Shown here: piece after piece, positions 42,801 to 49,330 of the stretch
Position numbering within the stretch: position 1 is the first letter of the stretch
Layout: every line of letters begins with the position of its first letter
Source: Amoebophrya sp. A120
Taxonomy: Eukaryota; Sar; Dinophyceae; Syndiniales; Amoebophryaceae
Reading direction: 5' to 3'
DNA: 64,000 nt
NCBI GenBank assembly: GCA_905178155.1
Contig: CAJINV010000005.1
Coordinates: forward strand, 7,308,989 to 7,372,988
Translations under genes and position numbers: made by a program
The notes under the pieces: model-generated
What the model was told of the DNA's origin: nothing
Database searches by the model: none
What the model saw: only the letters and a program-made list of their open reading frames with translations

Positions 42801-45787
42801 CTTCGTCTACCTATCATATGAAGTAGACATTGCTCCTGTCGAATTGTGTCTTCTCACCATGCGTGCAAAATAAATTTTTCTCCCTTTATTCCACGAACTT
42901 TTCTCAGGTCTTAAACGTCCGCGGGAATTTTTATGGCGTTCTCAAACGTTACATTCTCAACTGGCACATGAATTTGTTATGCAAGACTACCTTAAGCCGC
43001 CAGATGATCAACATGAACATCAAGCTGCTTCGCAAGACAAATCTCCGAGAGGCTAAACAGCATCTAAATCTGTACCAAATCTGTGATGCGAATGCAGCAA
43101 GCTTGCCCCTTTAACTGTTGCCATTCTTGCATCGCAAATTCATGTAACAGTTGAGAGTGTAGCAGTTGAGAACGCCATAACTTTCTTTCCAAATTGGAGC
43201 CCCTGGTCGAGCTACAGCAGCTGCGGAAACTGTGCGTAACAGAAAACAAGATCAAATCGAGTATCCGCGGGAAATATAAATCGAAATTTACCGACGTACA
43301 CGAAGCGACACACACTGCAACAAGAAACATAAACATTCATCAAATGGCGACACTGCATGAAGAAGATCATACTAGATGTAGATAGAATTTTTGTCCCGTA
43401 TCCATGATCAGCATGACAAGATTAAAATATCTTCCTTCGTCGAGGCCGTTGCCGAAGTGCGAGATTTGTCATGCGTGCTAGGTGTGATGGTAAATTTGTA
43501 TTGCATACCGATTGACCAGATCGAGTTGCTGCCGACGACCGTTTATCAACTGGAAATATGTCTGGGATGTTGAACCTGAACATGCAATTGCAAACTTGTG
43601 ATGCGCGGCCTAGATCACAGAAGAAATCTGTCATGCATGGACGGCAAGAAAAGTTGTCAATGAATTTCTTGTCGCCAAGAAAAGATAAACTTTGTCATGG
43701 GATGAAAGAATAGGATGCACCATCGACAAACAAACCGCCTCAAATCAACCTGTGATGCTCAGGCTTGCACGCCAGACTTTCTTTCTGACGCAAAAACAAC
43801 ATCACAAAAAGATGCAATCTTCCCGATCCTACAGACATATTTTTTGCAATGCATACCGTTGCGGATCTCTACGTCACGCCAAATCCCGTGTCCGAGCTGC
43901 CCTTCTTTCGATTGCAAGTCTTGCGAAGATTATCGCAGAGTAGAAAGGACTGTCACTGGCTTACTGTGCTGTTGAACTTTTTGTGCTTGTGACCACCCGG
44001 ATCGATCTTGAACTACATCCAATTGGTGCCTTGCCACAAATGCAAGAGAGGTCATGTTTGACTGTGGAAGGACGCATGACAACTTTTCCTTGATGTCGGG
44101 GAACTTGTCATGCAGATTGTTCAAAACTACTAGCAGTACAGTGAAGAAGTCTTTTTGGTGGGATAGAAATTACCACAACTCCGGACACTCGATGACCAAG
44201 TGTGCACGCCGCAGGATATCCAGTGCAAAAGTATCGCGCTCGTACTAGTACTCGTAGTCATGCAAGACAAATCTCTTTTCCAAACTAAATCAGTATGACA
44301 AATTCTAATTCCATCTGTCAAGAACATGCTGAGGTAATATGTATTCTTGCAGTTTTTACTAGTAGTAGTGCGATACTTTATTTGCAATTGATACAGGAGA
44401 AGGTACATGCCAATACGGTAGCTATAGTTTGGGAGCGTAGCTCCGAAATAACTTTGTTGTGGCGCAGATGAAAGCATGGTGAGGGATGCGTGTCATGCAA
44501 AAATATTCCCTGCAGGGGAGGGGCGAAACTGTATATTATTCTTGATATGTCGGTTTGCGTTTGATATGATTATCAGGTAAAAGCCAACGTCGCGTACGGT
44601 GAGGACGCCAGTCGGCAGGAGGAAACTTTTATGAAAGTGCACAGCTCGATTTCCCTCCACGATCGCATAAACTACAACTGTGTCCAGCACAACAAGAGCA
44701 ATTGCAGCAAACGAAGTGTGAAGTGAAGCTTTTCGTTCATCACTAGTAGTGCAAGTGTCTTCATCATGCTAGTAGAAAAAGGCAACCGCTTGAAGACTAT
44801 ACCACTACCAGTGCAATTTTGCACGGCAAAGATTGGGGAGATGTCGTGCACAGTCTCATAAAGGTCGCCTCGATCCTACCAAGAGAACAGTTCGTGGACC
44901 GCAGGCTGATCACGCAAGAACTGATATCCTGCCTCAAATCGCCCCGAACTTCTAGAACTTGTCGTGCAACTTTGCAAAAACGTGCTGCATATGCATGCGC
45001 AGTCTAGCAGCTGCTCCGAACTTGTAGTGCAAATTTGCAGATCTTGACTCTCGTCCGAGATCGGTGCAAACCCAGAACCAGCTTCTTCACTTCTGGCGTG
45101 TCAACCAGGACTTTTTTTTTTTACGTTTGCACTAGCCCTGACGTACTCGTAGTACCACAGGATAGCAACGCTATCGGCACTACTGGGGACGGATTCTTGA
45201 CACAGGATAACTGCTATCCTATGTAAAAACGTACCCACCCCATAGTCAAGATGGGGAATCGGCTAGACAAATCCACAAGCTTTGGCTGTTTCGCATGACA
45301 AATTTGGACGCGTAGTGTAGTGCTGTTTGAGCTAGTTCAGCAGCATTACAGATCTAGTCTCTCATGCTGATTGGAGCATGACAAATTTCAAAACACCATC
45401 AGAAAATGCTCCTCATGGGGCTCCGCATGAGAAACATTTTAAGCATGCAGATTTGCATGACAACTCTGGTGTGGGTACGTTTTTCCTCAGGATAACTGCT
45501 CGAAGCCCGGGAACTCGAGGTTTTTGGTTTGGTCGGCAGAATATCCTGTGCAAAAGTATCGTACTCGTATTGCAATCATGCATTACAAATCTTTTTGTTA
45601 AGGCAAATCAGCATTACAAAAAAATTTATTTCTCATGCTAAGGAAATTCGTCATGCATTTATACGAGTACGATACTTTTGCACAGGATATAGAACTAGGA
45701 AAGTGCACAAGAACTTAAACTCGAACTCCCCCGCCTTCCTCTCAAGATCTTTCTGTGGTCATGCAAAGACGTCGCCATGCACGTGAA
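12830..45787 (+). CDS. Rho-like GTPase fused to leucine-rich repeats (many exons, nested transposons in introns)
   Basis: ATG at 12830 gives an exon that stays in frame when each introner plus one 5-bp duplication is removed. GTPase part: G1 GDPEIGQST (Gln where the P-loop Lys should be), G3 FTDSGGLSVYDK, then AHLVVLCFSC and KEKWLPLVRSL, G4 GLQTDL, G5-like FGSTSLRSGGI. The order fits Rho/Rac proteins, but nucleotide-binding residues are replaced, so catalysis is doubtful. Exons: 12830-12893, 13026-13076, 13333-13365, 13537-13594, 31021-31071, 31393-31435, 31664-31901, 32057-32101, 32172-32287, 33061-33111, 33354-33394, 33554 on. LRR part: YLDISNNQLRSLEPL, LPFLLRLNASRNQM, LSYNLISELG, LRELNLRGNFISEIDGI, KMLDLSENHIFKIQN, LEALYLAQNQLKTLEGV, LRKLCVTENKI. 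The C-terminus reads QELLEARELEVFGLVGR and ends at TGA 45785-45787. Exons between 43390 and 44920 are uncertain. Confidence 0.72.
12894..13020 (+). mobile_element. Introner, family B
   Basis: Ends TATGCATTGCAAAAGTATCG and ...GCTTTTGCACAGGATA are inverted repeats. Flanked by AGACC at 12889-12893 and 13021-13025. Removing it joins VFLGD to PEIGQST in frame. Confidence 0.88.
13077..13327 (+). mobile_element. Introner, family A
   Basis: Starts TATCAAGTGTAAAAATGTC and ends with its inverted copy ...GCGCTTGATA. Target duplication TCCCG at 13072-13076 and 13328-13332. The reading frame is kept on removal. Confidence 0.88.
13366..13531 (+). mobile_element. Introner, family B
   Basis: Starts TATGGATTGCAAAAG and ends ATACTTTTGCACAGGATA. 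Target duplication CCCGT at 13361-13365 and 13532-13536. Confidence 0.87.
13744..14270 (-). repeat. 3' LTR of Copia-1
   Basis: 527 bp. On the minus strand it begins TGTTGGTCATGGAAATCG and ends AAGTCCACTAACA. A purine tract, GAGGAGGGG on the minus strand, adjoins it as expected for a polypurine tract. Confidence 0.93.
17556..17660 (+). repeat. Left terminal inverted repeat of the 10.9-kb transposon
   Basis: Begins TCAGTCAGAGGGCCCCGGGG, then a T-rich tract and a GC-rich block. Pairs with 28380-28478. Confidence 0.82.
17661..18137. other. Left subterminal region of the transposon
   Basis: A GC-rich block (to about 17810) followed by more AT-rich sequence before the first ATG at 18138. Probably carries the promoter; no defined element is seen. 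Confidence 0.4.
18138..21164 (+). CDS. Transposon gene A, candidate transposase (four exons)
   Basis: Exons about 18138-18717, 18963-19322, 19513-19632 and 19797-21164, separated by three introners. The product is about 800 residues with no family I recognise. Possible acidic catalytic sites are EFDGTPLRC (exon 1), LWISDECAGHGFHGG (exon 2) and later Asp/Glu residues, but this is only a suggestion based on the spacing of conserved-looking acidic patches. Exon 4 is Leu/Ala-rich and helical, with a basic, charged C-terminus. Removing the introners keeps the frame at the second and third junctions. At the first (target duplication CCGAG) simple removal shifts the frame by one, so either the splice differs there or this copy carries a frameshift. 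Confidence 0.5.
18718..18957 (+). mobile_element. Introner-like element in transposon gene A
   Basis: Arms CCCCGTGTCGGATTTGTCAT and ATGACAAATCCGACACGGGG are inverted repeats. CCGAG at 18713-18717 and 18958-18962. Confidence 0.75.
19323..19510 (+). mobile_element. Introner-like element in transposon gene A
   Basis: Arms GCCTAATCTGTCATGCT and AGCATTACAGATTAGGC lie near TATC...CATA ends. The flanking duplication is imperfect. Confidence 0.65.
19633..19791 (+). mobile_element. Introner, B-like, in transposon gene A
   Basis: Starts TATCGTGTGCAAAAGTATC and ends GCTTTTGCAATGCATA. Removing it with five further bases keeps the frame (RWE to GDFLFG). The target duplication is no longer recognisable. 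Confidence 0.65.
21168..22411 (+). CDS. Transposon gene A2, unknown protein
   Basis: 414 codons from the ATG at 21168, only 3 bp after the stop of gene A (21162-21164); the frame is also open upstream of that ATG. No family recognised. The N-terminal part is rich in aromatic residues. The middle (about residues 190-300) is charged and probably coiled coil (ERRVRELKANIRRMR, ELQRIRDEAEQQFG). The C-terminus is basic and helical. The close spacing suggests either a trans-spliced tandem transcript, as in dinoflagellate gene arrays, or that this is a further exon of gene A. Confidence 0.5.
22412..23808. other. Spacer in the transposon with a possible first exon
   Basis: An ORF from 22673 (MMGDLSSAAAG..., Lys/Asn-rich, about 60 codons) runs into a good splice donor, CG|GTGAGG, near 22852 and may be the first exon of another gene; no partner exon found. 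23110-23275 is a purine-rich, low-complexity tract built on AAATAGAAGG and ATTTAGAAAG units. No other gene seen. Confidence 0.35.
23809..27520 (+). CDS. Transposon gene B, about 800-residue unknown protein (eight exons)
   Basis: Exons 23809-23990, 24228-25105, 25437-25548, 25674-25893, 26024-26352, 26588-26840, 26924-27140 and 27309-27520. Their lengths sum to 2,403 bases, exactly 800 codons plus stop. The first intron is an introner (23991-24222); the other six begin GT and end AG, and the frame holds at every junction. The N-terminus is basic (KKRRREVRSAADDK), residues about 200-300 are acidic and low in complexity, and the C-terminal half is helical with repeated charged segments (GKYMKPASENT, EWYKAFLSMLHDNG, ARVGLKKQIDRVFK). 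The C-terminus is Lys/Ala-rich, as in DNA-binding tails. No domain recognised. A donor-like GTGAGT at the stop leaves a further exon possible. Confidence 0.65.
23991..24222 (+). mobile_element. Introner in transposon gene B
   Basis: Starts TATGGGGTGCAAAAATGG and ends GCACTGTTTTTGGGATGATA, with inner arms around ATTTGTCATGC. Removing 23991-24227 joins EFVS to DANKIAPKKK in frame. Confidence 0.68.
27521..28379. other. Right subterminal region of the transposon
   Basis: No supported gene apart from a possible terminal exon near 27620-27661. From about 28080 the sequence becomes very GC-rich, like the left end. Confidence 0.4.
28380..28478 (-). repeat. Right terminal inverted repeat of the 10.9-kb transposon
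   Basis: On the minus strand begins TCAGTCAGAGGGCCCGGGGC; one base shorter in the C run than the left end, then a T-rich tract as at the left end. Confidence 0.82.
29112..30302 (-). CDS. Copia-1 Gag
   Basis: 396 codons. The structural protein of the element, with an N-terminal helical capsid-like region, a Lys/Asp-rich linker (KSKKNKKGNKRQKNDDDDEE) and one CCHC zinc knuckle, CWICGKENHKADRC (C-x2-C-x4-H-x4-C), followed by a Gln/Asn/Gly-rich tail. It ends in UGA; the same frame then runs open into pol. Nearly identical to the Copia-2 Gag. Confidence 0.93.
   Translation of the reverse strand: MKMGQEAKLTEKLSSAQDWRVWRRGVTNEVSRLGLQEYWDNRLAGNPPGIPQANNTANNAIREKWRDLKDAIYKSRTGSVSTWVNSQHYINDDAAQLFMRIRDVGRFNVASRDQQHIKTSSIDAMHFDNRDAPKDAPTFLAQIHDLMEMAPSVYVPEPGRPIEDQHVKNILDKLPKMFASAFRQTIDRCVDESDHITLQEIGNRLEKKLAQLVKEGSYKIENPSFGKAFPVVEEKSKKNKKGNKRQKNDDDDEEPDSADDGQNASSGKVFSAKALKRMKAKLRKQTEASVLAAHGLPPKPNAKGGSGQKGGKTGRNQSTPYNTVTKPKCWICGKENHKADRCRWNPNNQGKGQWGGVWGNQQPQWCPPVNQNQMNNQNQGQGAGGKQGGWVWQGPA
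30352..30878 (-). repeat. 5' LTR of Copia-1
   Basis: 527 bp, same ends as the partner LTR. It differs from it by a cluster of nine substitutions around the middle plus a few scattered ones. No tRNA-complementary primer site is recognised next to it. Confidence 0.92.
31072..31387 (+). mobile_element. Introner, family D
   Basis: Starts TATGGAAGCGTCAGGATTG and ends with the inverted copy CGATCCTGACATTCCCATA. Target duplication GAGCA at 31067-31071 and 31388-31392. Confidence 0.88.
31436..31658 (+). mobile_element. Introner, C-like
   Basis: Starts TATCGAAGAAAAAAGC and ends CTTTTTTTCTTGGATA. Flanks CATTT and TGTTT; removal joins ENEPF to RIRFTDSGG in frame. Confidence 0.7.
33112..33348 (+). mobile_element. 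Introner, family C
   Basis: Starts TATCCAGGGAAAAAACAG and ends CAGCTTTTTTTTTCTGGATA. Flanks TGGAC and TGAAC; the frame is kept (QAVD to MGAADVDKYV). Confidence 0.78.
33395..33548 (+). mobile_element. Introner, family B
   Basis: Starts TATGAAGTGCAAAAGC and ends GATCCTTTTACAGTGCATA. Target duplication GCCTT at 33390-33394 and 33549-33553. Confidence 0.83.
33934..34111 (+). mobile_element. Introner, family C
   Basis: Starts TATCCTGTGTGAAAGCGC and ends AGCGTTTTTGCACAGGATA. Lies between FPNL and YLDISNNQL coding; no clear target duplication is left. Confidence 0.68.
34164..34468 (+). other. Conventional GT-AG intron in the LRR gene
   Basis: Begins GTATCG and ends TTCAG. Splicing joins SLEPL to GELPFLLRLN in frame. 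It lacks introner ends, so ordinary spliceosomal introns coexist with introners in this gene. Confidence 0.72.
35192..35541 (+). mobile_element. Introner, family C
   Basis: Starts TACCCTATGTGAAAACGTCC and ends CTAGTTTTTCCACCCGATA. Flanks AGATG and AGAAG; removal joins RTHKM to LRELNLRGN in frame. Confidence 0.75.
35605..35760 (+). mobile_element. Introner, family B
   Basis: Starts TATGCATTGCAAAAGTATCG and ends GATACTTTTGCAATGCATA. Target duplication GCTGC at 35600-35604 and 35761-35765. Confidence 0.88.
35970..36496 (+). repeat. 5' LTR of Copia-2
   Basis: Starts TGTTGGTCATGGAAATCG and ends AAGTCCACTAACA. Confidence 0.95.
36548..37741 (+). CDS. Copia-2 Gag
   Basis: 397 codons ending in UGA. 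Capsid-like helical N-terminus, a Lys-then-Asp/Glu-rich linker, and a CCHC knuckle CWICGKENHKADRC near residue 340, then a Gln/Asn/Gly/Trp-rich tail. I take the first ATG of the frame because it lies just after the 5' LTR and leader. After the stop the same frame stays open into pol (PDHGGVYISEHGS...). Confidence 0.93.
   Translation: MKMGQEAKLTAKLSSAQDWRAWHRGVTNEVSRLGLQEYWDNRLAGNPPGIPQANNTANNAIREKWRDLRDAIYKSRTGSVSTWVNSQHYINDDAAQLFMRVRDVGRFNVASRDQQQIKTSSIDAMHFDNRDAPKDAPTFLAQIHDLMEMAPSVYVPEPGRPAEDQHVKNILDKLPKMFASAFRQTIDRCVDESDRITLQEIGNRLEKKLAQLVKEGSHKIANPSFGKAFPVVEEKSKKNKKGNKRQKNDDDDEEPDSADDGQNAASGKVFSAKALKRMKAKLRKQTEASVLAAHGLPPKSNTKGGSGQKGGGKTGRNQSTPYNTVTKPKCWICGKENHKADRCRWNPNNQGKGQWGGAWGNQQPQWCPPVNQNQMNNQNQGQGAGGKQGGWVWQGPA
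37742..41560 (+). CDS. Copia-2 Pol polyprotein
   Basis: Order: protease-like LVDSCANKYL (Cys where DSGA is usual), His/Cys pre-integrase segment with CPECDKAKG, integrase core (MDFAVG Asp, RRDSEPVLG Asp, NGTCERFMRT Glu), an AT-hook-like RGRGRPKGRK in the linker, RT (FDLDSAFLNA, KALYGLKDAPRLWY, YVDDNLITG) and RNase H (FSDASFANC, STAEAEYIAA, WIDNQSA, ADGLTK). Integrase before RT is the Copia order. There is no ATG between the gag UGA and the pol domains; the first possible start is GTG at 37784. Expression by UGA readthrough as Gag-Pol is therefore likely. All domains look intact, so the element may be active. Confidence 0.94.
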   Translation, partial: PDHGGVYISEHGSCVLNFENLGDSDVDSSSCFTAQTKDEVSLVDSCANKYLSRHKSDFIDISSNVCRINGTAGARDGFVGKLKENALGLPYGVYFKHLPRDIDRILPWLGEDNLSDRGWDLNYNSSGGSLVNRESGQMLPIKNHERLTLPVLGCDLFVMGLRGQATRDTAEDIACITIEESIASCHLTRLEQHRRFGHFHVDGLNVQCPECDKAKGARSSHAKERDTSNYKPEPLKLLAMDFAVGIKPVSIRSRTCVLVVICDAIKKCFCVPLKLKSDCVEVLEELIKGIRQTYALTLEDKVVWFVRRDSEPVLGSDSMTKVMQSLRVGDAPAVPYNPEQNGTCERFMRTIFGAVRAMLVNVDKRLWCYSVEYAAACWDRLPHKYSKMPEYDGKTPAEILDERTGRNSSKVGTRMLRRFGCLVYFREQVKKGEAHEAPEGGVEVVAPKLSAPFRRGVFLGLCPKSSGWRVGTYVTDGRSAAGHRWMEYSTIDVKFREEYLVKNIEDLVPNSKGIYVECDAIEALPSGASCAPSLPCVGLIKRAEHRLGVDVSEHTGRQPDGPEETLVVESLDREDDPGQIDPEPEGVKPEEGNLDDHPTHSSLSSPRKASPSPARIVAGNRNSKPRGRGRPKGRKDKTKRVRRTKKELAELRKDASAFAAAIAAQDDREEGEEFLDVQCYLTTSAKLDPARCKDSVEWNAATNKEDCRLEAYKVWEPATDEELATAKQVLPIAILLTEKRDGTKKARAVVLGNLDRSGELDTFAPVVSHAANRLLLAAAAADGDDVIPFDLDSAFLNALLDRDVFCRLPPIWAKKHGVEIVKLKKALYGLKDAPRLWYKKYEEVLTKLGWEPCPSAPGLWKKPSLEHPGKFLKLAVYVDDNLITGPPTGSELAGELAEILHHVKGRMIDVELVPEFNSVSKKFDFLGSIVYYNWNLRTVRIVMTEYISKICKKFHVSEAGKPVHSPNFDESELAKEVEGAKVIEGFPLREVVGSLQWAATTCRVDIVVPVATVARYVGKPATRPVVNACKKILKYLLTTKEQGLSYSPEIEEEFNRIYSKLLPDGRDLPDVNLFSDASFANCCKTMRSTSGSIMYFRGFPICWRSNRQTVRAYSTAEAEYIAASDTIVLSEQNDFTEFFKPLPTVMVEKQNGLSPSLDDAILWIDNQSAITTAKSTDNKPKSRHYALRYLRVRDAASQIMFCPTYLMKADGLTKLECSVPQRRLLLHHIDNPDPKSFICDSSDDEDDLDTFIEGNHKGKAKVGYTYSIYFGF
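41654..42180 (+). repeat. 3' LTR of Copia-2
   Basis: Preceded by a purine tract GAGGAGGGG (polypurine tract). It differs from the 5' LTR mainly in one cluster of substitutions near the middle. Confidence 0.95.
42623..42907 (+). other. Conventional GT-AG intron in the LRR gene
   Basis: Starts GTACGAAAC and ends TTCTCAG. Splicing joins KTLS to VLNVRGNF in frame. It contains a 29-bp tandem duplication (42744-42801). Confidence 0.7.
42744..42801 (+). repeat. 29-bp perfect tandem duplication
   Basis: The unit beginning TTCGAATAGTGATGATCGG occurs at 42744-42772 and 42773-42801. Lies within an intron. Confidence 0.92.
42932..43179 (+). mobile_element. Introner, family E
   Basis: Starts TATGGCGTTCTCAAACG and ends GTTGAGAACGCCATA. 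Flanks ATTTT and ACTTT; removal joins VRGNF to LSKLEPLVEL in frame. Confidence 0.83.
44217..44393 (+). mobile_element. Introner, family B
   Basis: Starts TATCCAGTGCAAAAGTATCG and ends TTTGCAATTGATA. Target duplication CAGGA at 44212-44216 and 44394-44398. Confidence 0.82.
44925..45209 (+). mobile_element. Introner, abutting a second one
   Basis: Starts TATCCTGCCTC and ends TTGACACAGGATA; flanks ACTGA and ACTGC. Only its 5-bp right duplication separates it from the introner at 45215. Confidence 0.65.
45215..45494 (+). mobile_element. Introner, family C
   Basis: Starts TATCCTATGTAAAAACGTAC and ends GTACGTTTTTCCTCAGGATA. Target duplication ACTGC at 45210-45214 and 45495-45499. Removing both adjacent introners joins ITQEL to LEARELEVFG in frame. 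Confidence 0.88.
45542..45689 (+). mobile_element. Introner, family B
   Basis: Starts TATCCTGTGCAAAAGTATCG and ends GATACTTTTGCACAGGATA. Flanks CAGAA and TAGAA. It is the last introner before the stop of the GTPase-LRR gene. Confidence 0.85.
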
Positions 45788-48700
45788 TAGACGCGATTTA
45801 TTTTCCCAACACAAGTATAAAGCTGTGCTCGATGTTTTTCTGTCCGACGAGCTTGCCATGATGCAGATGCCACGTTTTTATCGCCTCTCGTCCTGTTCTT
45901 GGTCTTCCGACAATCCAAACGAAGGGGAAGGGGAACAAGGGAACTTGTGCGATCTCATAACAACCGCGCCCGAGGACGATGAAGTGGATCTTTATGTCAG
46001 TTCGCTCAGGTGTTGCGAAAATCTTCTCAACGGCAGCTTCATCATCGCTACTTGATCATGTGAAGAGAGCGGAAGTTTGTCATGCAACCTGGTGTTTTTG
46101 AAGACCTGCTTGTAAATCAGGACAGGACGTACTTCTAGTTGCCAGCTCGTCCGTTTTTTTGTGCTGGGACAAGATGACGCGAAAGTAGCTTTCTTTGGAA
46201 AAAATCCGCAAATTGTCATGCGCATCACAATCTATCAGTTGTACGTGGATACGAGTTCTTGCGAATGCAAAACCTTGTTTCCAGCGCAACATCATAATTG
46301 TATACACGGTGCTATTGAGAAGATTCTGCAAACGCCTGAGCTGGTCATTACTTTGATGGAACAAGCCTGGCGAACTCCCCGGAAGGCTATGCTGGTAATG
46401 AGCGAGAGTGTCGTTGTATTCGTACAGATGATCTTGATTGCGATACATATTGCATCAGCACAGTCCTTCTTTCTACACCTGAGCCACCAGCATCACAAAC
46501 CTCCCACTAATTACCCGCACTACTCCTGCTTTATACAGAACGTGTGCAAGTAGATTTGCGATGCAGAAACAGCTTGATAACAGAGGACGTGAAGAGAGTG
46601 CATCTGACACAACTTCTCTTGTAGTGTTGCATAAGGTCGTAACGGAAGCGAAAGCGTCTGCGGCGGTGGGAGCCTAAAATATCGTACGCTTTCTGCATGA
46701 TGCAGTGTGCTGGCGGGGAAGGACGAGTGGACGTACTAGGTGGGGAAACTGGTCAAGTTCCTTTGTATTCTTTGCCAATTCCATGTCGAAGAGCCGAATG
46801 TAGTTGTAAATACTTCTACGCACTTCAATTTTTACTCAAAAGTACAAGACGAAGAATTTCTTCTCGAAAATTCTTTTCGACTACCCTTGTATTTTTAACC
46901 CAAAAGTACTATACAGTTAGCGTGCACAGAGCTGCAGGCCGCTCGTAAAATATGTCCGACAAGTAGACCACTAATAATCAAAAATACAGAATCGAACAAC
47001 AATAATAATAAATCCCCATGAAATAGAAATATTAATTGCAAAAGAGAACGACGCATTTTAACTTTGACACAAACAAAAGAAGATCAAGATTATGCTTTTT
47101 CACTTTAACATAAGGAACGAGACATTTTTTTTTTCAGAAGTTATGGGGCCGAGCAGGCCGAGCAGAGATTTTATTTTTTTCCGACCATAACGCGACCTTA
47201 GGCACCGCCGTTTCTCACGACAAGCAGGTCGTGGAATAAAAGGCGCGCTCTAGTAGTAGCGCTGCGTAATTATTGGAGCTTCGTGGAGAAATAAATGAAC
47301 ATTGAATGTATTGTACGTCCTTGCAGAACAAGTACACCTCGACCTCCAGTGTGGTGCTTCAATATGACGACTTCTAAGTAGTCAATTCATGTACAAAAAA
47401 AAGTTTGTAGCGAGCCTTCTCTCAACCTCTCTAAATCTAAGGACGACCCTCGCCTAGCAGGCACACGACCCCGAGTTTCTTCCGAGCGCGAGCTCTACTA
47501 CTCTTGTTGGCAAGTGAAAAAGACAAATGAATGAAAGAAGACGATGAGTATGGAAAGCAAATGTAATTGTAAAAAAACTAAAAAGACGGTGAGTGCTCGT
47601 GCTGTAGAGCAAGTACCAGATCGACTACTGACTGTTGCAATACTCCAGAAGGGGTCGGTGGAAGAGCTCGCGCGACTGCAGGCGGGGGGAGAGCATCCCC
47701 CAGGTTGCCTGCTCTGTTCTGTGCCGAAGGGGTTCTTCCTAAAATTGGTTGTTGATCATTGTTTTTTGCTTCAGAACAAATGCGGTCTTTTTGTGTCATC
47801 GATTCGTTTGTCGGTGTCCTTCATAAATTTTGAGGTGCTGGTGGTGCCGCGAGTCTCATGGATCATCGTAGTTCAACGAGTAGATGACCATCCGCGGGTG
47901 CCGAGTGGCCAGCTGATCACACGGCGACGATCTTCATCCGTGTTGTTGATCAATAAATGACCACGCCCGAGGCGAACCGGGGATGAAGTTGTGAGCACTT
48001 ATCGATTTGAATGATAATACTTATCTGGCAGGCGGAACGATCGAGTCGTAGGCTCGGATGTTAACTCCACCGTAGGCTCTGTAACATTCTTGACGAACCT
48101 CGTACTATGTGATTATAGATAGCCCCGTGATAGTTTTTACCACCTCTCGATCATGATCCTGCCGACGTTCTTCTTTCATGATCAAGCATGCACCGCACAT
48201 GCAGAAACGAAAAAGGAGGACGCAGGAGGATCTGAACTTTGAAAGAGCAAAAAATATCGAACTCGAATGTGATACCCACACAAATAGCATTTTTTCGACA
48301 GGAGAGAAGATAAGCATAAGCTCTGTTCAACATGATTCGTGGGCACCACCAGAGGGAACCGCTGTCTGAAGATCACTCATATTTTTGTTTCCAGCCACTT
48401 GATGGGAAGATGGCTCGCAGTTACTTACTTACGACACTCGTTTCGTTTCATCTACAACTCGTGTTCACCTTCACAAAAATTTCCAGGTATTTACTGTTTT
48501 TCGGTCTCAAGAAGCAACAGAAAATAAAATGTTGCTCTCCACCATCTGTAGTCCTCGATACGGGTTTTCACACAGTATCGGTGGTGAAAAAAGAGGACAA
48601 GACAGTGCCATCTGAACAGGAAGATCTATCGCCCCGGACGAAGTAGAATATGTAGTTGCCTTCGTGAAACACGACCAGGTCTGTTCCTGTACTTACCTGC

Positions 48701-48887
48701 ATCGATCCCCAAAATCGTCTTCGTAAAGCCTGAAGTATGTACAGTCCTTCACAACTGATTTCGAAATGAATATAAGTACGTGTATGTCGTGTCTGGCGAG
48801 GCGGGCTCCCGACGCTCTCCGGGTGCCGCTCTTAGAACTAGAACTAGAGGCACAACCCGGCGTAGCACTTCGTTGACTATTTGATTC

Positions 48888-48950
48888 GAATAAATTATGA
48901 ACCACGCTTCGATCTTCGACGAAGATCGAAGCGTGGTTCATAATTTATTC
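48888..48950. repeat. 63-nt perfect palindrome
   Basis: 31-nt arms around one central base; the left arm begins GAATAAATTATGAACCACG. Weaker pairing (TTGATTC with GAATCAA) extends the hairpin outward. Intergenic. Confidence 0.93.
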
Positions 48951-49144
48951 TATCGTGCTGAATCAAATCAGTAGTTGCTGCACTTCTCCATCGCCGTTGA
49001 CATAAACCCAGAATATAAATTAGTTCTTGTTGTCCTCGTAGCACACCCGCCCAACGACCTGAATAATTTGATACGTCGATCAGTTGCAACATGTTCATGT
49101 TGACACGTAGATTAGAACCCGCCACTAGAATGTTGACGAAGCTA

Positions 49145-49330
49145 CAACATGACCACGACGACCTCGTTTTCCTCGTCGTCCATACAATATCGTCGTGGTC
49201 AGTCGTACGTAAATCGTCTGTCTACAACTGATAAATTCAAGTCGTACGTAAACTCGTCCGTCGATATTGTTATCAAGGTCGTCCATGACAATAAATATCA
49301 ATCAAGGTAGGTCGTAAAAACTCGTTTGTC
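49145..49330. repeat. Cluster of inverted and short tandem repeats
   Basis: GACCACGACGA near 49150 pairs with TCGTCGTGGTC near 49192. Units GTCGTACGTAAA and TCGT(C)TGTCTACAACTGA recur at intervals to 49340. Confidence 0.7.

Noticed and set aside
46161-46553. 130-codon ORF as a gene or as a further exon of the GTPase-LRR gene
   Set aside because: The LRR gene frame already ends at 45787, and the ORF shows no motif or introner-defined exon edges.
47544-47960. 138-codon ORF as a gene
   Set aside because: No domain, no exon partners, and it lies in repeat-rich spacer; chance open frame cannot be excluded.
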